From: a virus
IMG/VR virus record: IMGVR_UViG_3300034283_003860
Location: 1-22,211 of that record
DNA length: 22,211 nucleotides
Reading direction: 5' to 3' (one strand)
Part shown: positions 7,784 through 13,841 of the stretch, piece by piece
Numbering within the stretch: position 1 is the stretch's first letter
Layout: each line of letters begins with the position of its first letter
Notes under the pieces: generated by a model
Database searches by the model: none
Seen by the model: only the letters and a program-made list of their open reading frames with translations
What the model was told of the DNA's origin: nothing
Program-made: the position numbers and the translations under genes

Positions 7784-8572
7784 ATGCCCTGTCGCCTTTG
7801 CGGTTCCGACCAACCTCTTGTAAATTCTCACATCGTTTCCAAGTTTCTGTGGAAACTGAGTGGGATAATTGGGGCGCAAAAAAAGTTTGATGCTTTTTGT
7901 ATCAATGACGAAGCGAAGTCACAGAGACATCAACAAGATGGTTTCAAGGAGCAATTGCTTTGTTTCTGTTGTGAGCAGCGTCGATCAAAGTTTGAGTCCG
8001 TTGCTCGAAAGGCTGTATTTGGACGCATCCGTGCTCTGGGTTTTAGCAAAGGCTCAGTTATACTTGATGGGTTGGACTACCGAGCAATCAAACTTTTCAC
8101 AATGTTCCAATTGTGGATGATGGGAATTTCGACTCACCCATTTTACGCTCATGTTATTCTTGGTCCACACGCGGAAAAATTAGCTTCATTACTTTTGGCT
8201 GATGACCCAGGGGACACGTGGCTTTACGGCAGCACTTTAGCAGTCATCAATTGTAATAATGCGAGTCTGCCTGGGATATTCACACAGCCTGAACGAATTA
8301 AACTCTGGGGACATAATGTTTATCGTTTCGTATTTGCAGGACTTCATTGTTTCTTTTTTGTGTCCAGCCACGCACCAGAGCGAGAATGTCAGAGTCTTTT
8401 TTTACAAAAAGACGGAACTTGGCCAATCTTCTCAGGACCAATCACAGACTATCCCCACGTGATGCAAAAAATTCGTGCTTTCAAAAAGTTCGTTCAGCCC
8501 GAACCCGCTCCCACCAGCGCCCTGTTTCCGACAGCATGCGGTCTGGCCACAGCATTGCCTCGCCCTCCATAA
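7784..8572 (+). CDS. Moron: Cys2/Cys2-His (HNH-like) protein
   Basis: A 262-aa protein in the opposite orientation to the tail genes. Start MPCRLCG is chosen because the open frame upstream lies antisense to the tape measure N-terminus and ATG 7784 follows a good promoter. The N-terminal 80 residues carry C3-x2-C6, S15-H16 (NSHIVSKF), QQDG (50-53) and C60-x2-C63-E64. I recognise this layout as that of widespread zinc proteins often labelled HNH-like. A canonical N...H pair is not clear, so nuclease activity is unproven. The rest has hydrophobic stretches (FTMFQLWMMGIS, FVFAGLHCFFFVSS) without an obvious membrane anchor. GC is about 44% over 7921-8400 by hand count, well below the neighbours, indicating recent acquisition. 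The last 30 or so residues (PEPAPTSALFPTACG...) are antisense to the T chaperone. Superinfection exclusion or defence is a reasonable guess only. Confidence 0.8.
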   Translation: MPCRLCGSDQPLVNSHIVSKFLWKLSGIIGAQKKFDAFCINDEAKSQRHQQDGFKEQLLCFCCEQRRSKFESVARKAVFGRIRALGFSKGSVILDGLDYRAIKLFTMFQLWMMGISTHPFYAHVILGPHAEKLASLLLADDPGDTWLYGSTLAVINCNNASLPGIFTQPERIKLWGHNVYRFVFAGLHCFFFVSSHAPERECQSLFLQKDGTWPIFSGPITDYPHVMQKIRAFKKFVQPEPAPTSALFPTACGLATALPRPP

Positions 8573-8699
8573 GGCGCAACGCATGCACATAGGCACGCCC
8601 TCGGGAGAGCGGCAGTTGCCAGCGGATGTAATCTTCGGTCCAGCCCGTGCCGCGCGCAATCACTGTGATGTATTGCGCCTCCGACACGGGCAGGGCTAG
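8481..8699 (-). CDS. Tail assembly chaperone T extension (made by -1 frameshift)
   Basis: This frame has no plausible independent ATG. It is entered from the G gene by -1 slippage on GGGAAAC, continuing LALPVSEAQYITV and on to the stop at 8481. Adding about 72 residues gives a G-T fusion of roughly 245 aa. The encoded segment (DYIRWQLPLSRG, HALRLMEGEAMLWPD, RWWERVRA) has the compact, Trp-rich character of lambda gpT-like partners that bind the tail tube protein and tape measure during tail assembly. An in-frame GTG (8685-8687) could in principle start a 68-aa protein, but no TTGAC box or Shine-Dalgarno precedes it. The 3' end runs into the inserted moron, with which it overlaps convergently by about 90 bases. 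Confidence 0.8.
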   Translation of the reverse strand, partial: LALPVSEAQYITVIARGTGWTEDYIRWQLPLSRGRAYVHALRLMEGEAMLWPDRMLSETGRWWERVRAERTF

Positions 8700-8705
8700 T
8701 TTCCC
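8643..8705 (-). promoter_or_regulatory. Programmed -1 ribosomal frameshift signal (lambda G-GT type)
   Basis: Read on the minus strand, the heptamer G GGA AAC (8699-8705) is in the correct X XXY YYZ phase of the G frame (TTG GGA AAC TAG) and abuts the G stop. A 7-base spacer (TAGCCCT, 8692-8698) follows. Then comes a nested hairpin: GCCCGTG (8685-8691) pairs with CACGGGC (8643-8649), and inside it GCGCAAT (8672-8678) pairs with ATTGCGC (8654-8660). Slippage leads exactly into the T frame. This matches the known lambda GT arrangement. Confidence 0.88.
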
Positions 8706-9217
8706 AAGTCGCCTCGTTCGGAAGGTTCGGGCACGGCCTTGTTGATGCCGGCTTCATTGAAGATCTGAAGGGCGAGATTCACTGCCGCCACATGCTTCGA
8801 CCGTGGCACGTTCAAGTCACCCCAGGCTTCGATGGTTTCCAGGAACAGAGGCAGATCAGCACGCACCATCCGCCAGTCGGCAGGCTCATGGCTGCACAGC
8901 CAAAGGATCTTGATCGCGTCCGCCAGGAAGGTGGTGAGCTGCTCCAAGGTCTTGGACAACGGCAGCGCCCCATCGGCAGCACGCAGTTTGTAGAACAAGG
9001 CCTCGCGTCCTGAACTGTAGCCATGAAGCGTCACGGGCTGGAAGCAGCCCTTCTGCTCGATCCAGACTGGCCATGTGTGCTCGGCATCAAAGGCGTTTTC
9101 ACGTTCCGTTTGAGCTGCGTTGAGGACTGCCTCGGGCACAGCGTCCCGGTGGACCTTTCGTGATGGCTTCTTGGTCGGCTCGGGATCGAGCCGGAGTTTG
9201 GATGGTGATGGTTTCAT
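8696..9217 (-). CDS. Tail assembly chaperone G
   Basis: A 173-aa protein in the lambda gpG position, between the tail tube and the tape measure. The N-terminus is basic and Lys/Pro-rich; the rest is helical (LSKTLEQLTTFLADAIKILWLCSHEP, LPLFLETIEAWGD, VAAVNLALQIFNEAGI). It ends DLGN-stop on a slippery heptamer, so most product is G and a minority is the G-T fusion. Its start overlaps the upstream stop as ATGA (9214-9217). The chaperone identity rests mainly on location plus the frameshift apparatus. Confidence 0.82.
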   Translation of the reverse strand: MKPSPSKLRLDPEPTKKPSRKVHRDAVPEAVLNAAQTERENAFDAEHTWPVWIEQKGCFQPVTLHGYSSGREALFYKLRAADGALPLSKTLEQLTTFLADAIKILWLCSHEPADWRMVRADLPLFLETIEAWGDLNVPRSKHVAAVNLALQIFNEAGINKAVPEPSERGDLGN

Positions 9218-9969
9218 GCGATTCGGAAATGGCGTTGCACCCGGTCGAGCATGTCATCGCTCGCCTGCTCAGAAACAAAGGCGGAGCGCAGAGAGCGAGG
9301 CTTGCGCAAGAGCACGCGCCGGCCTGTGGCATGGAGATGCCGGAGGATTTGATCATGCACACATCGGGCGTTGTAGGCACTGACTAGCGGATGCTGTGGT
9401 TCACTCTGTTCCAGGCGACCTTCACGAAGCTGCTGGATGAGTGCTTGAGCATCAGGCCGCATCCATTCACCGCTCGGAGCCTTCACCGAATGCCCGAAGC
9501 GTGGCAGTCGGAACAGTCCGTTCTCATGCTCAATCATGGGGATGCCAATCACGCCTAGGGCGGCAACAAGCCCCGCATCGGTGGTTTCGATCAGTTCATC
9601 CGCATCGCGCAGGCTCGGCAGTTCATCGCCGTCCGTGTAGATCGTGGCGTGATCATTACCCACCAACGTGAGCCGGATGCGATCTTCGTTGCGCAACGAA
9701 GATGCGATCATGTTGGCGTTGTGACAGGCGCGCAGACTGCACAGAAAGGGATGCAACGGATCTGCCTGCTCCAGGCTGCCTGAATGCCAGTCGTTGTTCA
9801 GGCCATCGGTGGTCAGGGAGTTCCAGAGCGACTGAAGGCCCACATAAAACGTGGTCACTTCTTCGCCAGTGCGATCATCAAGCACCACATCCGTGCGGAT
9901 TGGAAACCCCAGGGCTCCCAGACAGGACGCCAAGCTCAGGCTGTGAGTGGGCCACCAGCCTTCGATCAT
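9214..9969 (-). CDS. Internally duplicated protein after the tail tube gene
   Basis: A 251-aa protein of no family I can name. It is built from two related halves. A copy of LEQADPLHPFLCSLRACHNANMI (about residues 66-88) recurs as LEQSEPQHPLVSAYNARCVHDQI (about 186-208). The preceding segments SCLGALGFPI and AALGVIGIPM also correspond. Neither half has a catalytic motif I recognise. It overlaps the tail tube stop (ATGATC at 9966-9969) and the G start, so it is translated with the tail assembly genes. A role as a tube-associated or assembly protein is inferred from position alone. It also contains a 22-bp perfect palindrome (9682-9703). Confidence 0.75.
   Translation of the reverse strand: MIEGWWPTHSLSLASCLGALGFPIRTDVVLDDRTGEEVTTFYVGLQSLWNSLTTDGLNNDWHSGSLEQADPLHPFLCSLRACHNANMIASSLRNEDRIRLTLVGNDHATIYTDGDELPSLRDADELIETTDAGLVAALGVIGIPMIEHENGLFRLPRFGHSVKAPSGEWMRPDAQALIQQLREGRLEQSEPQHPLVSAYNARCVHDQILRHLHATGRRVLLRKPRSLRSAFVSEQASDDMLDRVQRHFRIA
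9682..9703. repeat. 22-bp perfect palindrome with GTTGCGCAAC core
   Basis: A perfect 22-bp palindrome centred on GTTGCGCAAC (9688-9697), flanked by ATCTTC and GAAGAT, inside the duplicated tail gene (codons SLRNED). Its right 16 bases recur at 1254-1269, in the convergent gap behind the integrase. Confidence 0.8.
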
Positions 9970-10358
9970 GGTGCGATGCCTGGGAACATTTCAGCGGTGA
10001 AGCTGACCTGGGGTTCATCCGTGTCGCTCAGTTCGCGTGTCGGGTCCTTGTAGATGATCTTGCCTTCAGTGGGCGAGAACCCGTGGACGGAGCTTTGGAA
10101 ATTGGCGAGCGCTGTGATGGCGGTGCCGGGATGCTGATCGGCAAAGCCTGTGGCACTGTTGCCGACGATGATGCCTGAGAACTCAAAGGTGATGCGCGGG
10201 TTCTCGGCGCGGACGTAGGACACCATGCGCTGGCTGTTCTTGCGCTCCACATACTCGCGTGTCGGCTTGATGGAGAGCTTGGTGACCAGCACGCCCGTCT
10301 CGTCGGTGAGATCGTAGGCAGGACGTGTTCCGTGTTCGATGATGGCTTGCACTGGCAT
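9966..10358 (-). CDS. Major tail tube protein
   Basis: A 130-aa protein in the gpV slot, after the tail terminator and before the chaperones and tape measure. It has the small beta-barrel character of tube proteins (VLVTKLSIKPTREYVERKNSQ, ITFEFSGIIVG, PQVSFTAEMFPG) and no other motif. Length suits a minimal tube subunit without the Ig-like domain of lambda gpV. A TTGAC box (10380-10384) lies 21 bases before the ATG, longer than for the other genes. Assignment is by order and size; some similar small proteins are tail-fibre adaptors, but the position argues for the tube. Confidence 0.75.
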   Translation of the reverse strand: MPVQAIIEHGTRPAYDLTDETGVLVTKLSIKPTREYVERKNSQRMVSYVRAENPRITFEFSGIIVGNSATGFADQHPGTAITALANFQSSVHGFSPTEGKIIYKDPTRELSDTDEPQVSFTAEMFPGIAP

Positions 10359-10366
10359 GGCTGTGC

Positions 10367-10834
10367 TCAGGCGGCGGGTGTCAATTCAGCGGACTGCGCG
10401 CTGATCGAGAACCGAGTGGTGTGGCTGCGAGTCCGATCCTCGCGATTGAGTTCACTCTCGCTGCGGGTGATGCGCAGGCGGCGGATGTCCCAACCCGTGC
10501 GATCAACTTCAGGCAGCGTGGCAAGCCATGCGAACAACGCTCCACGATTGGTCAGTGCAGATCGCAGTGAAGCTATCCAGATGGCCTCCATCAGCACCGG
10601 GGTTTCATCGGCATGGGTGTGCAGGACCATGATGCCATTGGCCTCGATCAACCTGGTGTGCGGAAACTCCAACATGTCGATGTGGCAGAAAACGCAGGGC
10701 CTCTGCCTTGCGGTCATTTCCAGGCCTATGCCGATGTTCAGAGTGGTCGACAGTCCGTTCTGCTGCCTGACATGCGTGAGGTAATCAGCGAGCAGTTTAG
10801 CGAGTCTGTATTCGAGCGAGGGTTGGTCATTCAT
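10367..10834 (-). CDS. Tail terminator-like protein (gpU position)
   Basis: A 155-aa alpha/beta protein (EYRLAKLLADYLTHVRQQNGL, GLEMTARQRPCVFCHIDML, LPEVDRTGWDIRRLRITRSESEL) located between the tail completion protein and the tail tube, where gpU-type terminators lie in lambda-like phages. These cap the growing tail and join it to the head. No signal peptide or catalytic residues. It starts 3 bases after the upstream stop (TAG GGC ATG). The C-terminus is Ser/Ala-rich. Confidence 0.65.
   Translation of the reverse strand: MNDQPSLEYRLAKLLADYLTHVRQQNGLSTTLNIGIGLEMTARQRPCVFCHIDMLEFPHTRLIEANGIMVLHTHADETPVLMEAIWIASLRSALTNRGALFAWLATLPEVDRTGWDIRRLRITRSESELNREDRTRSHTTRFSISAQSAELTPAA
10380..10384 (-). 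promoter_or_regulatory. TTGAC start box, tail tube gene
   Basis: TTGAC 21 bases before ATG 10358, the longest spacing of the set, so the weakest case. Confidence 0.3.
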
Positions 10835-10837
10835 GCC

Positions 10838-11650
10838 CTACTTGCCTTGTCGAAAAGCACGGGCAGCCATGGCCTTGAGTTTTTCAGCCATGGCATGTTG
10901 AAGCCTTGTTCGAGCCCGGCGTTCCGCCTGGCGAAGCTGGGCATCGTTGCAGGCTTCAGGCGCATAGCTCACCTGGTTCTGGAGCTCGATGTTGGCTCCT
11001 TTGTCGCCGCGTTTCACCATGGCCGTGCCCTGCGAAGTTTTGTGGGCTCCGGTGTTCGCCCATCTGGGAATACCGCGCACAGTGCCACCCAAGGTTTTGG
11101 CCGCTGCGATCCAGCCAGCTTTTACCGCGCCGATCTGCCTCTGCACTTTGGTGATGTAGCGATCAAGAGCCTCACCCTTGGAAATCACCGCCAGTGTTTT
11201 GGCACTGTCTGGCACGCGGCCATAGCGCGCCGTGCGGGCGTTCTTGTGGAGGTCCGCGCGAATAGCTCCGATGGGAATGCCCGCCTTGGCGCACAGTTTG
11301 CGCAGGATGCGCCGAGCCTTTTCCGGTTCGCCGTTCTTGTCGGCACGCCAGTATTCACGAGCAAGCACGGGATCAGCGGCTTCGAGCTGCTTGAAGGCTG
11401 TGCCCAAGTTGTCAGCGCGTTTAAAAATGCGGTTGATGTCCGCCTTGATGCGAGCCGCCAGTTTCTTGAAGGGTTTGTCTGTCAGGCCAAACGGCAGCGT
11501 GATCCGCGCACTCTCCACAGCCAGCGTGCGGACTTCCTGGATGAGCAGCTTGTCCATCGGGCGCTGCACTTCTTTGGGGAAGAGAGCGATCTGCTTCTTG
11601 ATCGGGTCGAGACCCGTGACTTTTCCAGTAACGCGCATGTCAGGGATCAA
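10838..11650 (-). CDS. Tail completion / minor tail protein (gpZ/gp10-like position)
   Basis: A 270-aa basic, helical protein in the slot of lambda gpZ or HK97 gp10. The start is unclear: the longest frame begins with TTG at 11650, while ATG 11638 (MRVTGKVTGL) begins just after the preceding stop and is the likelier start. Features are an N-terminal segment PIKKQIALFPKEVQRPMDKLL, IKADINRIFKRADNLGTAFKQL, and a C-terminal Arg/Ala-rich helix (RQAERRARTRLQHAMAEKLKAMAARAF). No catalytic motif. Role inferred from order between the head-tail connector and the tail terminator. Confidence 0.68.
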   Translation of the reverse strand: MIPDMRVTGKVTGLDPIKKQIALFPKEVQRPMDKLLIQEVRTLAVESARITLPFGLTDKPFKKLAARIKADINRIFKRADNLGTAFKQLEAADPVLAREYWRADKNGEPEKARRILRKLCAKAGIPIGAIRADLHKNARTARYGRVPDSAKTLAVISKGEALDRYITKVQRQIGAVKAGWIAAAKTLGGTVRGIPRWANTGAHKTSQGTAMVKRGDKGANIELQNQVSYAPEACNDAQLRQAERRARTRLQHAMAEKLKAMAARAFRQGK

Positions 11651-11948
11651 CAGGACCGAGTTCCAGGGTGACGATGGCGTGAGGAGGACGGTTCATCACG
11701 GCTTTGATGCGGTAGTCCTTGTTCTCCCAGCGCACGATCTGACCGCTGTGCGGAATGTCCGGGATGGAAGTGCGTAGCACCTTGGCATTGAAGCGCACCT
11801 CATCGACTTCACCACCCAGCATGAGCTCACCCGACAGCATGGGCTCGGAGATCAGGGCCAACGTGGGCTGCCCCTGGTAGAAAATGACCTTGCCGAAGTC
11901 CTGGAGGATTTCAGAAAAGTCGGCGGCGATTTCATCGTGGATGGACAT
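11640..11948 (-). CDS. Head-tail connector (gpFII-like position)
   Basis: A 102-aa protein starting MSIHDEIAADFSEILQDFGK, followed by a beta-rich body (QPTLALISEPML, DEVRFNAKVLRTSIPDIPHSGQIVRW, YRIKAVMNRPPHAIVTLEL). This helix-then-barrel order is that of small head-tail joining proteins such as lambda gpFII. It is the first gene after the capsid terminator, with a TTGAC box exactly 14 bases before its ATG. The next gene overlaps its stop. Confidence 0.72.
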   Translation of the reverse strand: MSIHDEIAADFSEILQDFGKVIFYQGQPTLALISEPMLSGELMLGGEVDEVRFNAKVLRTSIPDIPHSGQIVRWENKDYRIKAVMNRPPHAIVTLELGPVDP

Positions 11949-11962
11949 GCCATGCGGTTCAC

Positions 11963-11967
11963 GTCAA
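11963..11967 (-). promoter_or_regulatory. TTGAC start box, head-tail connector
   Basis: TTGAC exactly 14 bases before ATG 11948, immediately after the U-rich end of the capsid terminator. Confidence 0.5.
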
Positions 11968-11973
11968 AACGAA

Positions 11974-12006
11974 GCAGCCCTCCCCGCACAAGGCGAAGAG
12001 GGCTGC
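11974..12006 (-). terminator. Rho-independent-like terminator after the capsid genes
   Basis: On the minus strand a 14-bp stem (outer GCAGCC/GGCTGC, inner CTCTTCGC/GCGGGGAG with two G-U pairs) closes a 5-base loop (CTTGT) and is followed by TTCGTTTT. It lies 32 bases after the decoration gene stop. The two G-U pairs become A-C mismatches on the plus strand, so it is directional for the late transcript. It probably lowers tail-gene transcription relative to the capsid genes, a common phage arrangement. Confidence 0.65.
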
Positions 12007-12037
12007 ACCCGAACCCGAGGCCCACGCCCCGAGAATT

Positions 12038-12430
12038 TTAAAACACCAGCGCCATGGTGAGCGACTTGGCGGTGTTGTTACCCCCGGCAGCTTCCACGGT
12101 GACCTTGGCCCGAATGTATTGCCGCACATCAGATGGCAGGCGCACTTTGCGAATGACAGCGGCGGCACCGGCTCCACCCGCGCCCGTGACTTCCATGGAG
12201 GCAAGGGCAGCGATGGTGGCGAAGGTGATGCCATCTTCCGAGTCCTCCAGGGTGACAGTGGCCTTCTTCGTGTCAGCCAGTGAAGGCAGGGCCGGAAGCG
12301 CGAGTTCCACCTCGAAGTGGCACTCGTGGGGAGGCTTCTGGATCAGGTTGAACGGATCAATGGTTGCCGTGGCAGCAGCGGCAGGCAGGGCTACCGTGCG
12401 GATGAGTTCAGCGTCTTTGAGAGCGTGCAT
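12038..12430 (-). CDS. Capsid decoration/cement-like protein
   Basis: A 130-aa Ala/Thr/Val-rich beta protein immediately after the major capsid gene (in lambda gpD precedes the capsid gene, but other phages place it after). Visible: HALKDAELIRTVALPAAAATATIDP, then VTLEDSEDGITFATIAAL and SDVRQYIRAKVTVEAAGG. A jelly-roll/beta-sandwich surface protein is likely. The 30-base leader has no Shine-Dalgarno and no TTGAC box. A strong terminator follows. The role is inferred from position and composition. Confidence 0.65.
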   Translation of the reverse strand: MHALKDAELIRTVALPAAAATATIDPFNLIQKPPHECHFEVELALPALPSLADTKKATVTLEDSEDGITFATIAALASMEVTGAGGAGAAAVIRKVRLPSDVRQYIRAKVTVEAAGGNNTAKSLTMALVF

Positions 12431-12460
12431 AAGGATGATGAATGATGAGGGTTGCTTTGA

Positions 12461-13369
12461 TCACGTCTCGTCGTTGGCGATGGAGGCCGTGCGGATGATC
12501 GGGATACCTTCCCACTCGGTGGGCAGTGGCGCGGGCGTGCCGTTGGCGGTGGTGGCCGTGCGGCTGTTGCGCAACTGTTCGCGGGAGCGCCCGTTCATGA
12601 GGATGTGCGTCGGCTCGAAGCCGAAGTCGGTGAACTTCTCGTAGGCTGAGTAGAGCAGCGCGTCGTTGAGGCTCTTTTTGCCGTTGCCGGACTCCTCTAC
12701 GTTCTTGATGCGCACTGCACAGTTGCGGTTGGCCAGGCGCATACCTATACGGCCTGTCATCCAGTTGGTGTAGGCCTTGTAGGGGTTGCCTTCGGCATCA
12801 TAGACCGTTTCCAGATCCCAGGTGTCTTGGAGGCGGATGGACTGTGCGTTGCCGAACAGAAACTCGACACACTCGCGGCCCAGGCGCAGGAACCAGACCG
12901 AGGATTTGGAAGCTGCACCACCGGCATCCACCAGGTGCGCGGCATCGGCTTTGATCTGCGCAAGCAGACCTGGGAAGCCTTTGCTGTCGTTACCCGTGCC
13001 ATAGTAGAACTGCGAGCCAATGTATTGCATCGCGGCCTCGATCACGCCCGAGGCATGGTTTTCGAGCAGGCGACCTGGATCACGGGCACCATCCACGATC
13101 TGTGCATCTACAGCGATCTGGTGATCGAGGATGTGCGTTTGGAAGGTGCGCGTTTCGTAGCTGGACTTGCTGCGTGGCACGCCCTCGTTGGCGTTGCGGA
13201 AACGCACGGAAGGCAGGCCGGTGCGGACGGTCAGTTCCATTGTGGTGCCGGTCATGGTATCGGCGGGCACAACGGTGAGTTCGGGAGCCATTTTCACGGC
13301 TTCCTCAATGAGCGGGTAGCCGATACCGGCGTCCAGCTTGGCGATGTCGAGAAGGGTGGGGACAGACAT
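12461..13369 (-). CDS. Major capsid protein (HK97-fold)
   Basis: A 302-aa protein following the protease/scaffold gene. It starts with a helix (MSVPTLLDIAKLDAGIGYPLIEEAVK) and has an E-loop-like segment with LTVRTGLPSVRFRNANEG, then YETRTFQTHILDHQIAVDAQI. The P-domain-like helix is LLENHASGVIEAAMQYIGSQFYYG, and NDALLYSAYEKFTDFGFEPTHILMNGRSREQLR fits the A-domain region of capsid proteins of this group. The fold is assigned from this layout and synteny. No N-terminal delta region is seen, so a separate scaffold (the C-terminus of the upstream gene) is expected. Unlike most spaced genes here it has no TTGAC box. Confidence 0.85.
   Translation of the reverse strand: MSVPTLLDIAKLDAGIGYPLIEEAVKMAPELTVVPADTMTGTTMELTVRTGLPSVRFRNANEGVPRSKSSYETRTFQTHILDHQIAVDAQIVDGARDPGRLLENHASGVIEAAMQYIGSQFYYGTGNDSKGFPGLLAQIKADAAHLVDAGGAASKSSVWFLRLGRECVEFLFGNAQSIRLQDTWDLETVYDAEGNPYKAYTNWMTGRIGMRLANRNCAVRIKNVEESGNGKKSLNDALLYSAYEKFTDFGFEPTHILMNGRSREQLRNSRTATTANGTPAPLPTEWEGIPIIRTASIANDET
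12566..12575. repeat. GTTGCGCAAC palindrome copy
   Basis: 10-bp palindrome inside the major capsid gene, encoding LRN in EQLRNSR. Confidence 0.7.
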
Positions 13370-13406
13370 GGAGGTCTAGGACTTGAGGGTGTGTGATTGG
13401 GATGGA

Positions 13407-13841
13407 TCAGGCTTTGGCGAACTGGCGGTTCCAGACCTCGGCGGCGGTGGTGGGCGCTTTGTCCCCGGCGGGTGTGATCTTGGCGGGCACCTGCGTGCCC
13501 ATTTCAGCGGCGATCTGCGCGGCTTTGGCAGCGGCACGCTTGTCGAGATCCTGCTCGCGGGCGTTGAGGTCACGCACCTGCGTTTCGAGTTCGCCCACAC
13601 GCTTGCACTGACGCTCGACATCACCCTGAACAGCGATGAGCTGGCCTTTGAGTGTGTCACGTTCCGTGCAGACCTGCTGCAAGGCTGTTTGATGAGCCTG
13701 CTCTTTGGTGGTGAGGCTGGCTTTGAAGGTTTCGACTTGGGCGGAAGCGTCGGTCATCAAGCTCTCGCGAGCTTTGGCATCGGCTTCCAAGGTTTGAATG
13801 CGAGCAAGCGCATCAGTGAGTTGTTCTTCGGCGGTTTTCAT
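13407..13841 (-). CDS. Possible nested scaffold protein (Nu3-like)
   Basis: In-frame ATG at 13839-13841 inside the protease gene would give about 144 aa made almost entirely of coiled coil (TAEEQLTDALARIQTLEADA and on). This matches the lambda C/Nu3 plan, in which the scaffold is made from an internal start. A TTGAC box lies 24 bases upstream, further than the usual 14-17, and there is no Shine-Dalgarno, so separate expression is uncertain. Confidence 0.4.
   Translation of the reverse strand: MKTAEEQLTDALARIQTLEADAKARESLMTDASAQVETFKASLTTKEQAHQTALQQVCTERDTLKGQLIAVQGDVERQCKRVGELETQVRDLNAREQDLDKRAAAKAAQIAAEMGTQVPAKITPAGDKAPTTAAEVWNRQFAKA

Noticed and set aside
8481-8687. Independent 68-aa gene starting at GTG 8687
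   Set aside because: No start signal, and the slippery heptamer plus hairpin leads into this frame from the G gene.
10613-11671. 352-aa plus-strand frame opposite the tail completion and terminator genes
   Set aside because: Runs antisense across two well-placed tail genes and shows no motif.
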